Below are positions 27,230 through 34,583 of a stretch of 64,000 nt of DNA, piece by piece (the stretch's first letter is position 1; each line of letters starts with the position of its first letter). Location of the stretch: assembly GCA_009841105.1 (NCBI GenBank), contig VXMM01000009.1, positions 1-64,000 on the forward strand, read 5' to 3'. Both the position numbers and the translations under genes were made by a program. This DNA comes from Acidimicrobiia bacterium (GTDB taxonomy: Bacteria; Actinomycetota; Acidimicrobiia; Spongiisociales; Spongiisociaceae). Under the pieces are notes generated by a model, which did no database searches, had not been told where the DNA came from, and saw nothing but the letters and a program-made list of their open reading frames with translations.

Positions 27230-28696
27230 ATGCGAAGGAATAAGAGCATGAAGAAACTGATACGCCTCGGTGCGTTGCTGTCGGTCATTGCTCTGGTGGC
27301 CGTGGCCTGCGGGAGCGAGGAGGCCACTCCGGAAACGGTCGTGGTCACATCGATCGTGACCGAGGAAGTCGTCGTGACCGAGGAAGTGGTGGTGACCGAG
27401 GAGGTCGTGGTCACATCGATCGTGACCGAGGAAGTCGAAGTCGTCGTGACCGAGGAAGTGGTCGTCACCGAGACGGTCGAGGTTGAGGTTCCGGTCGAGG
27501 CCGAGCCGATGGGACCCTCCGGAGCTGGTCTTCTGGACCTGGATGACTCCCGGCTGGCCGGCATGTCTTGGGACGAGATCGTGGCCGAGGCCGAGGGCAC
27601 CCGGCTCAACTGGTTTATGTGGGGTGGTAGCGCGGTCATCAACGCCTACATCAACGGTTGGGTCAAGGAGCAGGCCAAGGAGCGCTACGGCATAGACCTG
27701 AACCAGGTGCGCATCACCGACACCGTCAACGCGGTGGACACGGTGATCAGCGAGACCGAGGCTGGCGAGTTCGCCAGCGGTTCGGTGGACATGATCTGGA
27801 TCAACGGCGAGAACTTCAAGACGATGAAGAACGCCGGCCTGCTGTTCTGCGGCTACTGGGACATCATGCCCAGCATGGCCAACGTGGACCAGCAAGCAGG
27901 ACCCATCGCCTTCGACTTCGGTACCCCGGTGGACGAGTGCGAGGTTCCGTGGAACCAGGCCCAGTCGGCGGTGTTCTACAACAGCGCCTTGCTGCCCAGT
28001 CCCCCGGCCGACATGGACGCCCTGCTGGCTCAAGCTTGTGAGAGCCCGGGAACGTTCACGTACCCGGCGCCGCCGGACTTTACCGGCAGCGTGTTCGTGC
28101 GCCATGTGTTCTACAACGAGGCAGACAAGATCCTGCCCGGCGGGCACTCCGACATGATCGGGATCCCGTTCGACCAGGCGCTCTACGACCAGGTGGCCCC
28201 TGCCACATGGGCGACGCTCAACGCGCTCGAGCCCTGCCTGTGGCGCGGTGGAGAGACCTACCCGGTGGACCAGCCCGCCCTCGAGCAGCTGTATGCCAAC
28301 CAGGAGGTCAGCCACTTCCTGGCCTACGGACCGGCTGCGGCCGGCTCCAAGGTCGACAGCGGCCTGTTCCCCGAGTCGACCCGTACGTACGGCCTGGACA
28401 GCGGCCAGATCGGTAACACCAACTTCGTGACCATCCCCTACAACTCGCCCAACAAGGCGGCGGCGTTGGTGGTGGCGGACCTGTTGCTTAGCATCGACGG
28501 TCAGCTGGAGAAGGCCTATCCCGACGTCTGGGGTCAGATCAACGTGCTGAACTCGGCGGCGCAGTCGCACTTCGCCGACGTGCCCCGGCACCCGTCGGTG
28601 GTCGATCCGGGACAGATCAGCTCGCTGGGTGAACTCCTCGGCGACTGGGTACCGGCCATCGAGGAAGGCTGGAACGCGAACGTAGCCCAGCAATAA
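27230..28696 (+). CDS. ABC transporter substrate-binding lipoprotein (YnjB-like) with VVVTEEV repeat linker
   Basis: 488 residues. A signal with lipobox V-A-V-A-C makes Cys27 the lipidated residue. Residues about 36-90 are a low-complexity acidic linker of V-V-V-T-E-E-V and T-S-I-V-T-E-E-V units, after which comes a periplasmic-type binding fold of the COG4134/YnjB kind (LNWFMWGGSAVINAYINGWV, SVDMIWINGENF, W-N-Q-A-Q). The two permeases and ATPase follow in order. AAGGAGGA lies upstream of the ATG at 27230; the ATG at 27248 also has AAGGA. The ligand is unknown; context suggests a nucleoside or glycoside. Confidence 0.9.
   Translation: MRRNKSMKKLIRLGALLSVIALVAVACGSEEATPETVVVTSIVTEEVVVTEEVVVTEEVVVTSIVTEEVEVVVTEEVVVTETVEVEVPVEAEPMGPSGAGLLDLDDSRLAGMSWDEIVAEAEGTRLNWFMWGGSAVINAYINGWVKEQAKERYGIDLNQVRITDTVNAVDTVISETEAGEFASGSVDMIWINGENFKTMKNAGLLFCGYWDIMPSMANVDQQAGPIAFDFGTPVDECEVPWNQAQSAVFYNSALLPSPPADMDALLAQACESPGTFTYPAPPDFTGSVFVRHVFYNEADKILPGGHSDMIGIPFDQALYDQVAPATWATLNALEPCLWRGGETYPVDQPALEQLYANQEVSHFLAYGPAAAGSKVDSGLFPESTRTYGLDSGQIGNTNFVTIPYNSPNKAAALVVADLLLSIDGQLEKAYPDVWGQINVLNSAAQSHFADVPRHPSVVDPGQISSLGELLGDWVPAIEEGWNANVAQQ
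27334..27500 (+). repeat. Intragenic degenerate repeat encoding VVVTEEV units
   Basis: GTGACCGAGGAAGT and GGTCACATCGATCGTGAC recur with small changes through the lipoprotein linker. Units are about 21 bases and keep frame, so unit-number change would alter linker length without breaking the gene. Confidence 0.75.
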
Positions 28697-28713
28697 CGAG
28701 CGGTTCGGAGACT

Positions 28714-28748
28714 GGGGGCCGGCGGTTGGTAACGCCTCGCCGGCCCCC
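28714..28748 (+). terminator. Strong hairpin between binding protein and permease genes
   Basis: GGGGGCCGGCG (28714-28724) pairs perfectly over 11 bp with CGCCGGCCCCC (28738-28748), loop 13 bases, 17 bases after the lipoprotein stop. No T-run follows. Such hairpins typically stabilise the upstream mRNA or cause partial termination, so the binding protein is made in excess of the permeases. A competing 9-bp pairing exists between GGTTGGTAA (28724-28732) and TTACCAACC (28768-28776). Confidence 0.6.
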
Positions 28749-28819
28749 CGTCCCGCCCGCACCCCAATTACCAACCGTCCCTGACGTGAAGCGAGGAAGC
28801 GCGCCGTGCATCATGGAGC

Positions 28820-29740
28820 ATGAAATGGCCGAAGCCGGTGTCTAGGACACCACGGCTGGGGCGTGCGAGCCTGTCGGAAAAGGCCGCGCAGCGCCTCACC
28901 ATCACGCTGCTCCTGGCGCCCGCCATCCTGGTGATCCTGCTCCTGTTCATGGGGGGCCTGATCACCGGCTTCCTGCGTAGCCTGGGTTATTTCCCTCTGA
29001 TCGGACTGAACGACTTCAACTTCGAGGCCTACACCACCGTCTTCACCGACAACGGGTTCATCCGGAGCTTCATCCTCACCTTCCACATAGCGTTCACCTC
29101 CACCCTCATCGCCAGCATCCTGGCGGTGGCTTCGGCCATGCTCCTCCGGCCCGCCTTCCGGGGCAAGCGCTTCGTCCAGTTCATCTTCTCCCTCAACCTC
29201 ACCATTCCCCACCTGGTGGGGGCGGTGGGCGTTCTCTACCTGTTCTCGGGTAGCGGCCTCGTGTCCCGCCTGGCCACGGGGGCCGGCCTGATAGACAGCC
29301 CGCAGGGTTTCCCGGCCATGGTCAACGATCCCTGGGCGATCGGCATCATCATCCAGTACGTGTGGAAGGAGATCCCGTTCATCGGGGTGATCGTCCTGGC
29401 GATCCTCCTGTCGGTGGGTGAGGACTACGAGTCGGTGGCTCGTTCGCTGGGCGCCAACCGATGGCAGGCCTTCCGCAACGTGACCCTGCCGTTGATCATG
29501 CCCGGAGTGGTGTCCGCCTCGGTGATCGTCTTCGCCTTCACGTTCGGGGCCTTCGAGATCCCGTGGTTGCTGGGCTCTACCTTCCCCAAGGCCCTTCCGG
29601 TACTGGCCTTCGAGAGCTACACCGATGTCGATCTGGCAGCCCGTCCGCAGGCCATGGCGATGGCGATGGTCATCGCGGTGATGAGCAGCCTGATGATCCT
29701 GGCGTACATGAAGGTGTCTCGCCGGTACGTGCGGAGTTAG
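28820..29740 (+). CDS. ABC transporter permease 1
   Basis: 306 residues, six or so helices, binding-protein-dependent inner-membrane permease. The EAA-like loop that contacts the ATPase reads Y-E-S-V-A-R-S-L-G-A-N-R-W-Q-A-F-R-N-V-T. With the next gene it makes the heterodimeric channel. The ATG at 28820 has no clear Shine-Dalgarno at proper distance (GGAG directly adjoins it), so translation may be coupled or start inefficiently. Confidence 0.9.
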   Translation: MKWPKPVSRTPRLGRASLSEKAAQRLTITLLLAPAILVILLLFMGGLITGFLRSLGYFPLIGLNDFNFEAYTTVFTDNGFIRSFILTFHIAFTSTLIASILAVASAMLLRPAFRGKRFVQFIFSLNLTIPHLVGAVGVLYLFSGSGLVSRLATGAGLIDSPQGFPAMVNDPWAIGIIIQYVWKEIPFIGVIVLAILLSVGEDYESVARSLGANRWQAFRNVTLPLIMPGVVSASVIVFAFTFGAFEIPWLLGSTFPKALPVLAFESYTDVDLAARPQAMAMAMVIAVMSSLMILAYMKVSRRYVRS

Positions 29741-29744
29741 GGCT

Positions 29745-30623
29745 ATGACGGACACACGGATCGAACCGACCGGCGCCGCGGCAGGCGCAGTGGCGCCGGA
29801 AGCATCGGAGCGCCGCTTCAGCTGGCGGATCACCGGCCGGTGGGTGGGGATCACGGGCCTGCTGGCCTTCCTCGTGGCGCCCATCGTTCCCCTGTTCATC
29901 TGGTCGATCAGCTTCCGGTGGTTCTACCCGGCCATCCTCCCCACCGAATACAGCGCCCGTGCCTGGACCGAGGTGATCACGCCTCACAACGATGTGCTGG
30001 GCGTGGCGTGGAACACAGCCCTCATCGCGCTGGTGGTGACGGTCCTGTCCATCCTGCTGGGGGTCCCGGCCGGCCGGGCGTTGGGCCTGTACGAGTTCCG
30101 GGGGAAGCGGCTGGTGGAGTGGATGATCCTGGCCCCGATAATCGTCCCGGGGCTGGCCGTCGTGCTCGGCATCCACGTGCTGTTCATCAGGGCCGGACTG
30201 TCCAACAGCATCCCCGGTGTCATCCTGGTGCACCTGGTGCCCACGCTCCCCTACATGACGCTCGTGATGTCCGGGGTGTTCGCCAACTACGACACCGACT
30301 TCGAGCTCCAGGCCCGCTCGCTCGGGGCGAGCCGGTGGGCCACCCAGCTGCATATCACCCTGCCGGCCATCTTCCCGGGCGTGGTGGTCGGTGCCCTGTT
30401 CGCGTTCATAATCTCGTGGAGCCAGTACGTCCTGACGCTGCTCATCGGGGGAGGGCAGGTACAGACCCTGCCGCTGCTGCTGTTCGGGTTCGTTCGCTCG
30501 GACCCGGCCATAGCCGGTGCGCTGAGCGTGGTCTTCATCCTGCCGGCGGTGATCGTCCTGCTATTGAGTTCTCGCTACCTGTCCGGAGACAACGCCGCCG
30601 TAGGAGGTATCGGAAACATATGA
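29745..30623 (+). CDS. ABC transporter permease 2
   Basis: 292 residues with a cytoplasmic N-terminus of about 35 residues and six helices. The EAA loop is F-E-L-Q-A-R-S-L-G-A-S-R-W-A-T-Q-L-H-I-T-L-P. It starts four bases after permease 1 stops and overlaps the ATPase start by ATGA, so the three transporter genes are translationally linked. Confidence 0.9.
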   Translation: MTDTRIEPTGAAAGAVAPEASERRFSWRITGRWVGITGLLAFLVAPIVPLFIWSISFRWFYPAILPTEYSARAWTEVITPHNDVLGVAWNTALIALVVTVLSILLGVPAGRALGLYEFRGKRLVEWMILAPIIVPGLAVVLGIHVLFIRAGLSNSIPGVILVHLVPTLPYMTLVMSGVFANYDTDFELQARSLGASRWATQLHITLPAIFPGVVVGALFAFIISWSQYVLTLLIGGGQVQTLPLLLFGFVRSDPAIAGALSVVFILPAVIVLLLSSRYLSGDNAAVGGIGNI

Positions 30624-31675
30624 CCCAGGTAACCCTCAGCGCGCTGACGAAGCAGTTCGACGAGAAGTCGCCGCCGGCCGTAGACCGGCTCGACCTGGAG
30701 ATCGAGTCCGGCAAGCTCACCGCTCTTCTCGGCCCGTCCGGATGCGGCAAGACCACCACCATGAAGATGATCGCCGGCCTGCTCCGGCCCACCTCGGGCG
30801 ACATCGGCTTCAACGGCGAATCGATCCTGAGCATCCCTCCCGAGGATCGGGGAGCGGTGATGGTGTTCCAGAACTACCTGCTGTTCCCGTACATGACCAT
30901 CGCCGAGAACATCGGCTTCGGTCTCAAGATGCGAAAGGTGGACCGCAAGGAGATCCGTACCCGGGTCACCGACATGCTGGACCTGGTGCAGCTGCCGGGT
31001 TTCGAGGACCGCAAGCCCCGCCAGCTCTCCGGTGGCCAGCAGCAGCGGATCGCACTGGCCAGGGCGCTGATCGTCCAACCGAACGTCCTGTTGCTGGACG
31101 AGCCCCTCAGCAACCTCGATGCCCATCTGCGGGACGAGATGCGGGAGCTGATCCGGCGCATCCAGACCGAGATGGAGATCACCACCGTCTTCGTCACCCA
31201 CGATCAGGAGGAGGCGGTGGTTCTGGCCGACCGGATCGCCCTGCTGTTCGACGGACAGCTCCAGCAGTTCGACGTTCCGGACGCCTTCTTCGAGTCGCCG
31301 GAGAGCATCGAGATCGCCAAGTTCTTCGGTGGTACCAACTTCATTCCGGGCCACTACGAGGGAGGCGAGATAACCACCGCCATCGGCCGGTTCCGGGCGC
31401 CGCGGTCGGCGGTGGAAGGCGGTGATGCCGTCCTCAGCATCCGCCCGGAGGCGGTGACGCTGGGGGCCGCGGAAGGCAACTCGGTGATGGGACGGATCAG
31501 ATCGCACGTGTACGTCGGGCGGTATGCCCGGTTCCGCATCACGCTCGGCGAGATAGAGGTGGAGGCGATCACGGACCCGGCGCAGGTGAAGCTGTTCAAT
31601 GACGGGGACGAGGTGCCGGTCACGTTCGATCCCGCCAAGATCTGGGTGATCCGCCCGGCCTCCTCCGAGCAGTAG
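30620..31675 (+). CDS. ABC transporter ATP-binding protein
   Basis: 351 residues. Walker A G-P-S-G-C-G-K-T at 38-45, Q-loop V-F-Q-N-Y-L-L-F, signature L-S-G-G-Q-Q-Q, Walker B L-L-L-D-E-P-L-S-N-L-D, and switch His in V-F-V-T-H-D. The C-terminal 110 residues are a TOBE-like regulatory domain (S-I-R-P-E-A-V). It resembles MalK/UgpC/PotA-type ATPases. AGGAGG lies upstream, and the ATG overlaps the stop of permease 2. Confidence 0.93.
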   Translation: MTQVTLSALTKQFDEKSPPAVDRLDLEIESGKLTALLGPSGCGKTTTMKMIAGLLRPTSGDIGFNGESILSIPPEDRGAVMVFQNYLLFPYMTIAENIGFGLKMRKVDRKEIRTRVTDMLDLVQLPGFEDRKPRQLSGGQQQRIALARALIVQPNVLLLDEPLSNLDAHLRDEMRELIRRIQTEMEITTVFVTHDQEEAVVLADRIALLFDGQLQQFDVPDAFFESPESIEIAKFFGGTNFIPGHYEGGEITTAIGRFRAPRSAVEGGDAVLSIRPEAVTLGAAEGNSVMGRIRSHVYVGRYARFRITLGEIEVEAITDPAQVKLFNDGDEVPVTFDPAKIWVIRPASSEQ

Positions 31676-31683
31676 GCGGCCGG

Positions 31684-32889
31684 TTGCTCCCCAGCCCGGC
31701 GGCGACCCGGTGGGGGCTGGTGGCATCGGGATGGTCGGTCTACGCCCTCTACTACCTGGGGCGGGTCAACTTCTCCGTGGCGGTGCCCCGGCTCCAGGAC
31801 GAGGCGGGCCTGTCCGCTACTGAGATCGGGGCCCTAGCGGCCGGATTCTTCTGGGTCTACTCGCTGTCCGCGGTTCCGGTCGGCCGCCTGGCGGATCGCT
31901 TCGGGGCCAGGACGCTGGTGGGTCTCGGGCTGGTCGGCAGCGGGCTCGTCAACGCGGCGTTCGTGCTGGGATCCGGGGACTTCAGGCTGGCGCTGGTGAT
32001 CTGGTCGGCCAACGGCATATTCCAGGCCATGGGTTGGACCCCGCTGATGGGAGCGTTGGGCCGGTGGGTGGAGGCAGGCCGGTCGGCTCGGGTGATCGCC
32101 TCGTTCGGTTCCTGCTTCGTCGCCGGCACCGCCATTACCTTCGCCGTGGGCGGATTCATCATCGAACGGGGCGGGGTGGACGCGGTGTTCTTGGCCGCCT
32201 TCCTGGTGCTCGTACCGATCGGGATCGTCTGGTGGATCGGGGTGCGGGATCCGGTTCACCAGGCCTCCCCGTTTGGTCGGGCCTCCGGCTCCATGACCGC
32301 GGCGATTTGGCTGCTGCCGCCGGCGGCGGCCATCGGGGTGGCCTACGTGGCGCTCATCGTCTGGACCCCGGCCTACTTCGTGGAGGTCCACGGCGTGTCG
32401 GTGGGCCGGGCCGGGCTCCTGTCATCGATGATGCCGGCTGCCTCGATCGCCGTGACCCTCGTGCTGGGCCGCTGGTTCCGGGTCGCGGATACCCACGGCG
32501 CGGCTCTCCGGGGCGGGACCGTCCTCTTGCTGACGGCCGTGGCGCTCGCGACGACTTCCGGGACTGCCGGTCTCGGGAGCGGATTCGTCGCGGTGGCCGC
32601 CGCCACCGCCCTGGTGGGGGCCTCGTCATCTGTGGTATTGGGGCTGTATCCCCGGGTCGGCTCTCCGGGCGGAGTGAGCCTTACCTCCGGCATGTTCGCA
32701 CTGGTATTCAACCTCGGTGGCGGAGCGGGATCGCCGTTGATGGGCAGGCTGGTTGGCCAGGACGATTGGGACGCCGCGTTCCTGTTCCTGGCCGGATCGG
32801 TGCTCCTGGGCGCCCTGTGGTCCTACGGTTGGTATGCGCGGGAGCGACCTCGGCAGGTCAGGGAAGGAGCCTCCGATGGACCGGCATAG
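31684..32889 (+). CDS. MFS transporter of the organophosphate/nitrate-like type
   Basis: 401 residues, 12 helices. The start Y-A-L-Y-Y-L-G-R-V-N-F-S-V-A-V-P and the loop G-R-L-A-D-R-F-G-A-R-T are typical of the GlpT/UhpT-like and related MFS carriers. It begins with TTG nine bases after the ABC ATPase stop and overlaps the phosphorylase gene by 14 bases, so it belongs to the same transcript. It may move a phosphorylated sugar or a pathway product. Confidence 0.85.
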   Translation: MLPSPAATRWGLVASGWSVYALYYLGRVNFSVAVPRLQDEAGLSATEIGALAAGFFWVYSLSAVPVGRLADRFGARTLVGLGLVGSGLVNAAFVLGSGDFRLALVIWSANGIFQAMGWTPLMGALGRWVEAGRSARVIASFGSCFVAGTAITFAVGGFIIERGGVDAVFLAAFLVLVPIGIVWWIGVRDPVHQASPFGRASGSMTAAIWLLPPAAAIGVAYVALIVWTPAYFVEVHGVSVGRAGLLSSMMPAASIAVTLVLGRWFRVADTHGAALRGGTVLLLTAVALATTSGTAGLGSGFVAVAAATALVGASSSVVLGLYPRVGSPGGVSLTSGMFALVFNLGGGAGSPLMGRLVGQDDWDAAFLFLAGSVLLGALWSYGWYARERPRQVREGASDGPA

Positions 32890-33652
32890 GGCGGTCATGG
32901 ACCTCGGTCGCGACGAGTGGATGGCCGCGCTCGGCATCGCGGAGGACGACATACCCCATGCCGTGGTCCTGGAGGGCTCCTGGTGGAGGGAGCAACGCAC
33001 CGCCTGGCGGCTCAGCCGGCTGGAGGACGTGCGCGAGCTGGCCTTCCCCGACATGTTCCTCGGTTACCGGCAAGGGAGACCGGTGGTCTATTCCTGCGTG
33101 TACGGGGCGCCCCGCGCCGTGGAGCCGGCGCATCTGTTCGGGCTGCTGGGGACGCCGCGCATGGTGATGATCGGAACCTGTGGCGCCCTTCACGCCGGGC
33201 TATCCACCGGTGACGTGGTGGTTCCGTCGGCGGCGGTGGCTCGGGAGGGCGTGGCCCGTCTGTACGCGGCCTCCGGTACGATCGACGCCGATCCCGGCCT
33301 TACCGGGCTGGGGCGCCGCCGGCTCATGGAGCGGGACATCAGGGCGGCCGACTCGTTGCACCTGTCCTGGGTGTCGATCTTCGCCCAGAGCGGAGCGATG
33401 GTGGCTGAGTGGCGGGACCGCGGTTACGGATCGGTGGATATGGAGGCGGCAACTCTCTACGCGGTGGCGCGTTACTTCGGTTTCGCCGCCGCCGCATTGC
33501 TGGTGGTGTGGGATCAGCTGGACCAGGACCGGAGCTTCCTGGATCCGCTCACCGAGGTGCAGCAGGCCCGGCTGGACGCCGCTAACGAGGCTGTCTTCGA
33601 CGTGGCCCTGTCGATCGCGCTGGATGCGGACCCCGTGGAGGGGGCCCGGTGA
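32876..33652 (+). CDS. Nucleoside phosphorylase family protein (uridine phosphorylase-like)
   Basis: 258 residues of the PNP/UDP family, which splits nucleosides with phosphate. Visible are M-I-G-T-C-G-A-L (phosphate/purine loop), G-D-V-V-V-P-S-A-A-V and the signature V-D-M-E-A-A-T-L-Y-A-V-A, whose Met-Glu binds ribose. GGAAGGAG stands five bases before the ATG. It overlaps the MFS gene and its GTGA stop overlaps dtd. Together with the hydrolase at the front of the cluster this points to nucleoside-like substrates. Confidence 0.88.
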   Translation: MDRHRAVMDLGRDEWMAALGIAEDDIPHAVVLEGSWWREQRTAWRLSRLEDVRELAFPDMFLGYRQGRPVVYSCVYGAPRAVEPAHLFGLLGTPRMVMIGTCGALHAGLSTGDVVVPSAAVAREGVARLYAASGTIDADPGLTGLGRRRLMERDIRAADSLHLSWVSIFAQSGAMVAEWRDRGYGSVDMEAATLYAVARYFGFAAAALLVVWDQLDQDRSFLDPLTEVQQARLDAANEAVFDVALSIALDADPVEGAR

Positions 33653-34104
33653 AGGCGCTCGTCCAGCGGGTGGATCATGCGTCCGTGTTGGTCGACGGCG
33701 AGGTGATCGGGCAGATCGGGGAGGGGCTCCTGGCCCTGGTGGGCGCCGGTCGGTCCGACACCGATGCCGATGCGGTGGCGCTGGCTCGCAAGGTCGTGGG
33801 GCTCCGCATCTTCCCCGATGAGGATGGCCGGTTCAACCGGTCGCTCATCGACGTCGGAGGCGCCGTGCTGGTGGTGAGCCAATTCACGCTGTACGCCGAT
33901 GTGCGCCGGGGTCGGCGTCCCAGCTTCACCGAGGCGGCCCGGCCCGAGCAGGCCGAACAGCTGGTCGACGAGTTCGTGGAGGCGGTTGAGGCCCTGGGGG
34001 TCGAAGTGGAGACAGGGCGGTTCGGCGCGATGATGGAGGTGGATCTCCGCAACAACGGACCCTTCACCCTGATGGTCGAGACCGCCGCCGGCCGGGTCGT
34101 GTAG
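33649..34104 (+). CDS. dtd: D-aminoacyl-tRNA deacylase
   Basis: 151 residues. DTD removes D-amino acids from mischarged tRNA. The diagnostic S-Q-F-T-L-Y-A-D active-site motif and the cross-dimer loop N-N-G-P-F-T (usually N-D/E-G-P-V-T) are present, with the N-terminal V-Q-R-V-D-H-A-S-V. The GTG start overlaps the phosphorylase stop, so this housekeeping gene rides at the end of the catabolic operon. Confidence 0.95.
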   Translation: MKALVQRVDHASVLVDGEVIGQIGEGLLALVGAGRSDTDADAVALARKVVGLRIFPDEDGRFNRSLIDVGGAVLVVSQFTLYADVRRGRRPSFTEAARPEQAEQLVDEFVEAVEALGVEVETGRFGAMMEVDLRNNGPFTLMVETAAGRVV

Positions 34105-34137
34105 CAACAACTGAGCTTGTGTTCGCCGGCCGTCAGC

Positions 34138-34242
34138 GAACCTGAGGATCAGGGCGTTAAATGTGGCGTCCTGTGCATCAAGTTTGAATCCCACACCGAA
34201 CCTGAGGATCAGAGCGTCATAAATGGCGTCCTGTGCATCAAG
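34138..34242. repeat. Two-copy direct repeat, 60-base period
   Basis: CGAACCTGAGGATCAG, then ATGGCGTCCTGTGCATCAAG at the end, occur at 34138-34182 and again at 34198-34242 with a few substitutions; the 15 bases between differ. Adjacent to the 3' end of element copy 3. Confidence 0.8.
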
Positions 34243-34249
34243 AACCGAG

Positions 34250-34486
34250 AATCCCGGGCAAAACTCGCGAAAAACCGGTGCTCCGCACCGGGCCCTCCCC
34301 CGCCACCACCTGTCCTGTTTAGGAGCGTGGTCGGCCATGCCCGGCTGGCTGCCGGGAATCGGCGATTCGCTCCATGAGTTGTCATGTTCCCTCGGGCTTG
34401 ACCGGACCGATCTGTGAGAAGCTTCCGGCCAGCGTTGGTGCTTGGCAATGGGCAACGTATAGCGAGGGTGTGACGGACTCAACCCC
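34250..34486 (-). repeat. Dispersed intergenic element, copy 3 (candidate small RNA gene)
   Basis: Read on the minus strand: GGGGGTTGAGT (TTGAGT at 34477-34482), GTCACACCC, TACGTT at 34454-34459 with a 17-base spacer, GTTGCCC, GCCAAGCACC, GAGGGAACAT, the GCCGGGCATGGCCGACCACG block, AGGTGGTGGCGGGGGAGGGC, then the hairpin CCGGTGC-GGA-GCACCGG (34275-34291) followed by TTTTT. This copy has the best intrinsic-terminator form. Closest to copy 1. Confidence 0.7.
34270..34291 (-). terminator. Intrinsic terminator-like hairpin at the end of element copy 3
   Basis: A 7-bp GC-rich stem with a GGA loop followed by five T on the minus strand. It could also stop readthrough from adnB-side transcription in the opposite sense only weakly. 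Confidence 0.6.
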
Positions 34487-34583
34487 CTTCCTGCAGAACG
34501 CGAAATTCTCCGGCGCCCGATACCGGGTTGACCGAAGCGTGACGCCCCGTTCTCAATCCTTGTCGAGAAGGGATGCGAAGGGG

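Larger units (their letters stand above)
34105..34583. other. Intergenic region, 479 bases, with a 60-bp-period repeat and copy 3 of the dispersed element
   Basis: Between the convergent dtd and adnB genes. No protein gene is supported; an 86-codon open frame on the plus strand only reflects the 60-base repeat. Confidence 0.7.

Noticed and set aside
34138-34242. CRISPR-like repeat
   Set aside because: Only two units, core too long relative to the 15-base spacer, no cas genes; the RecB-like nuclease at 43681 is not linked.
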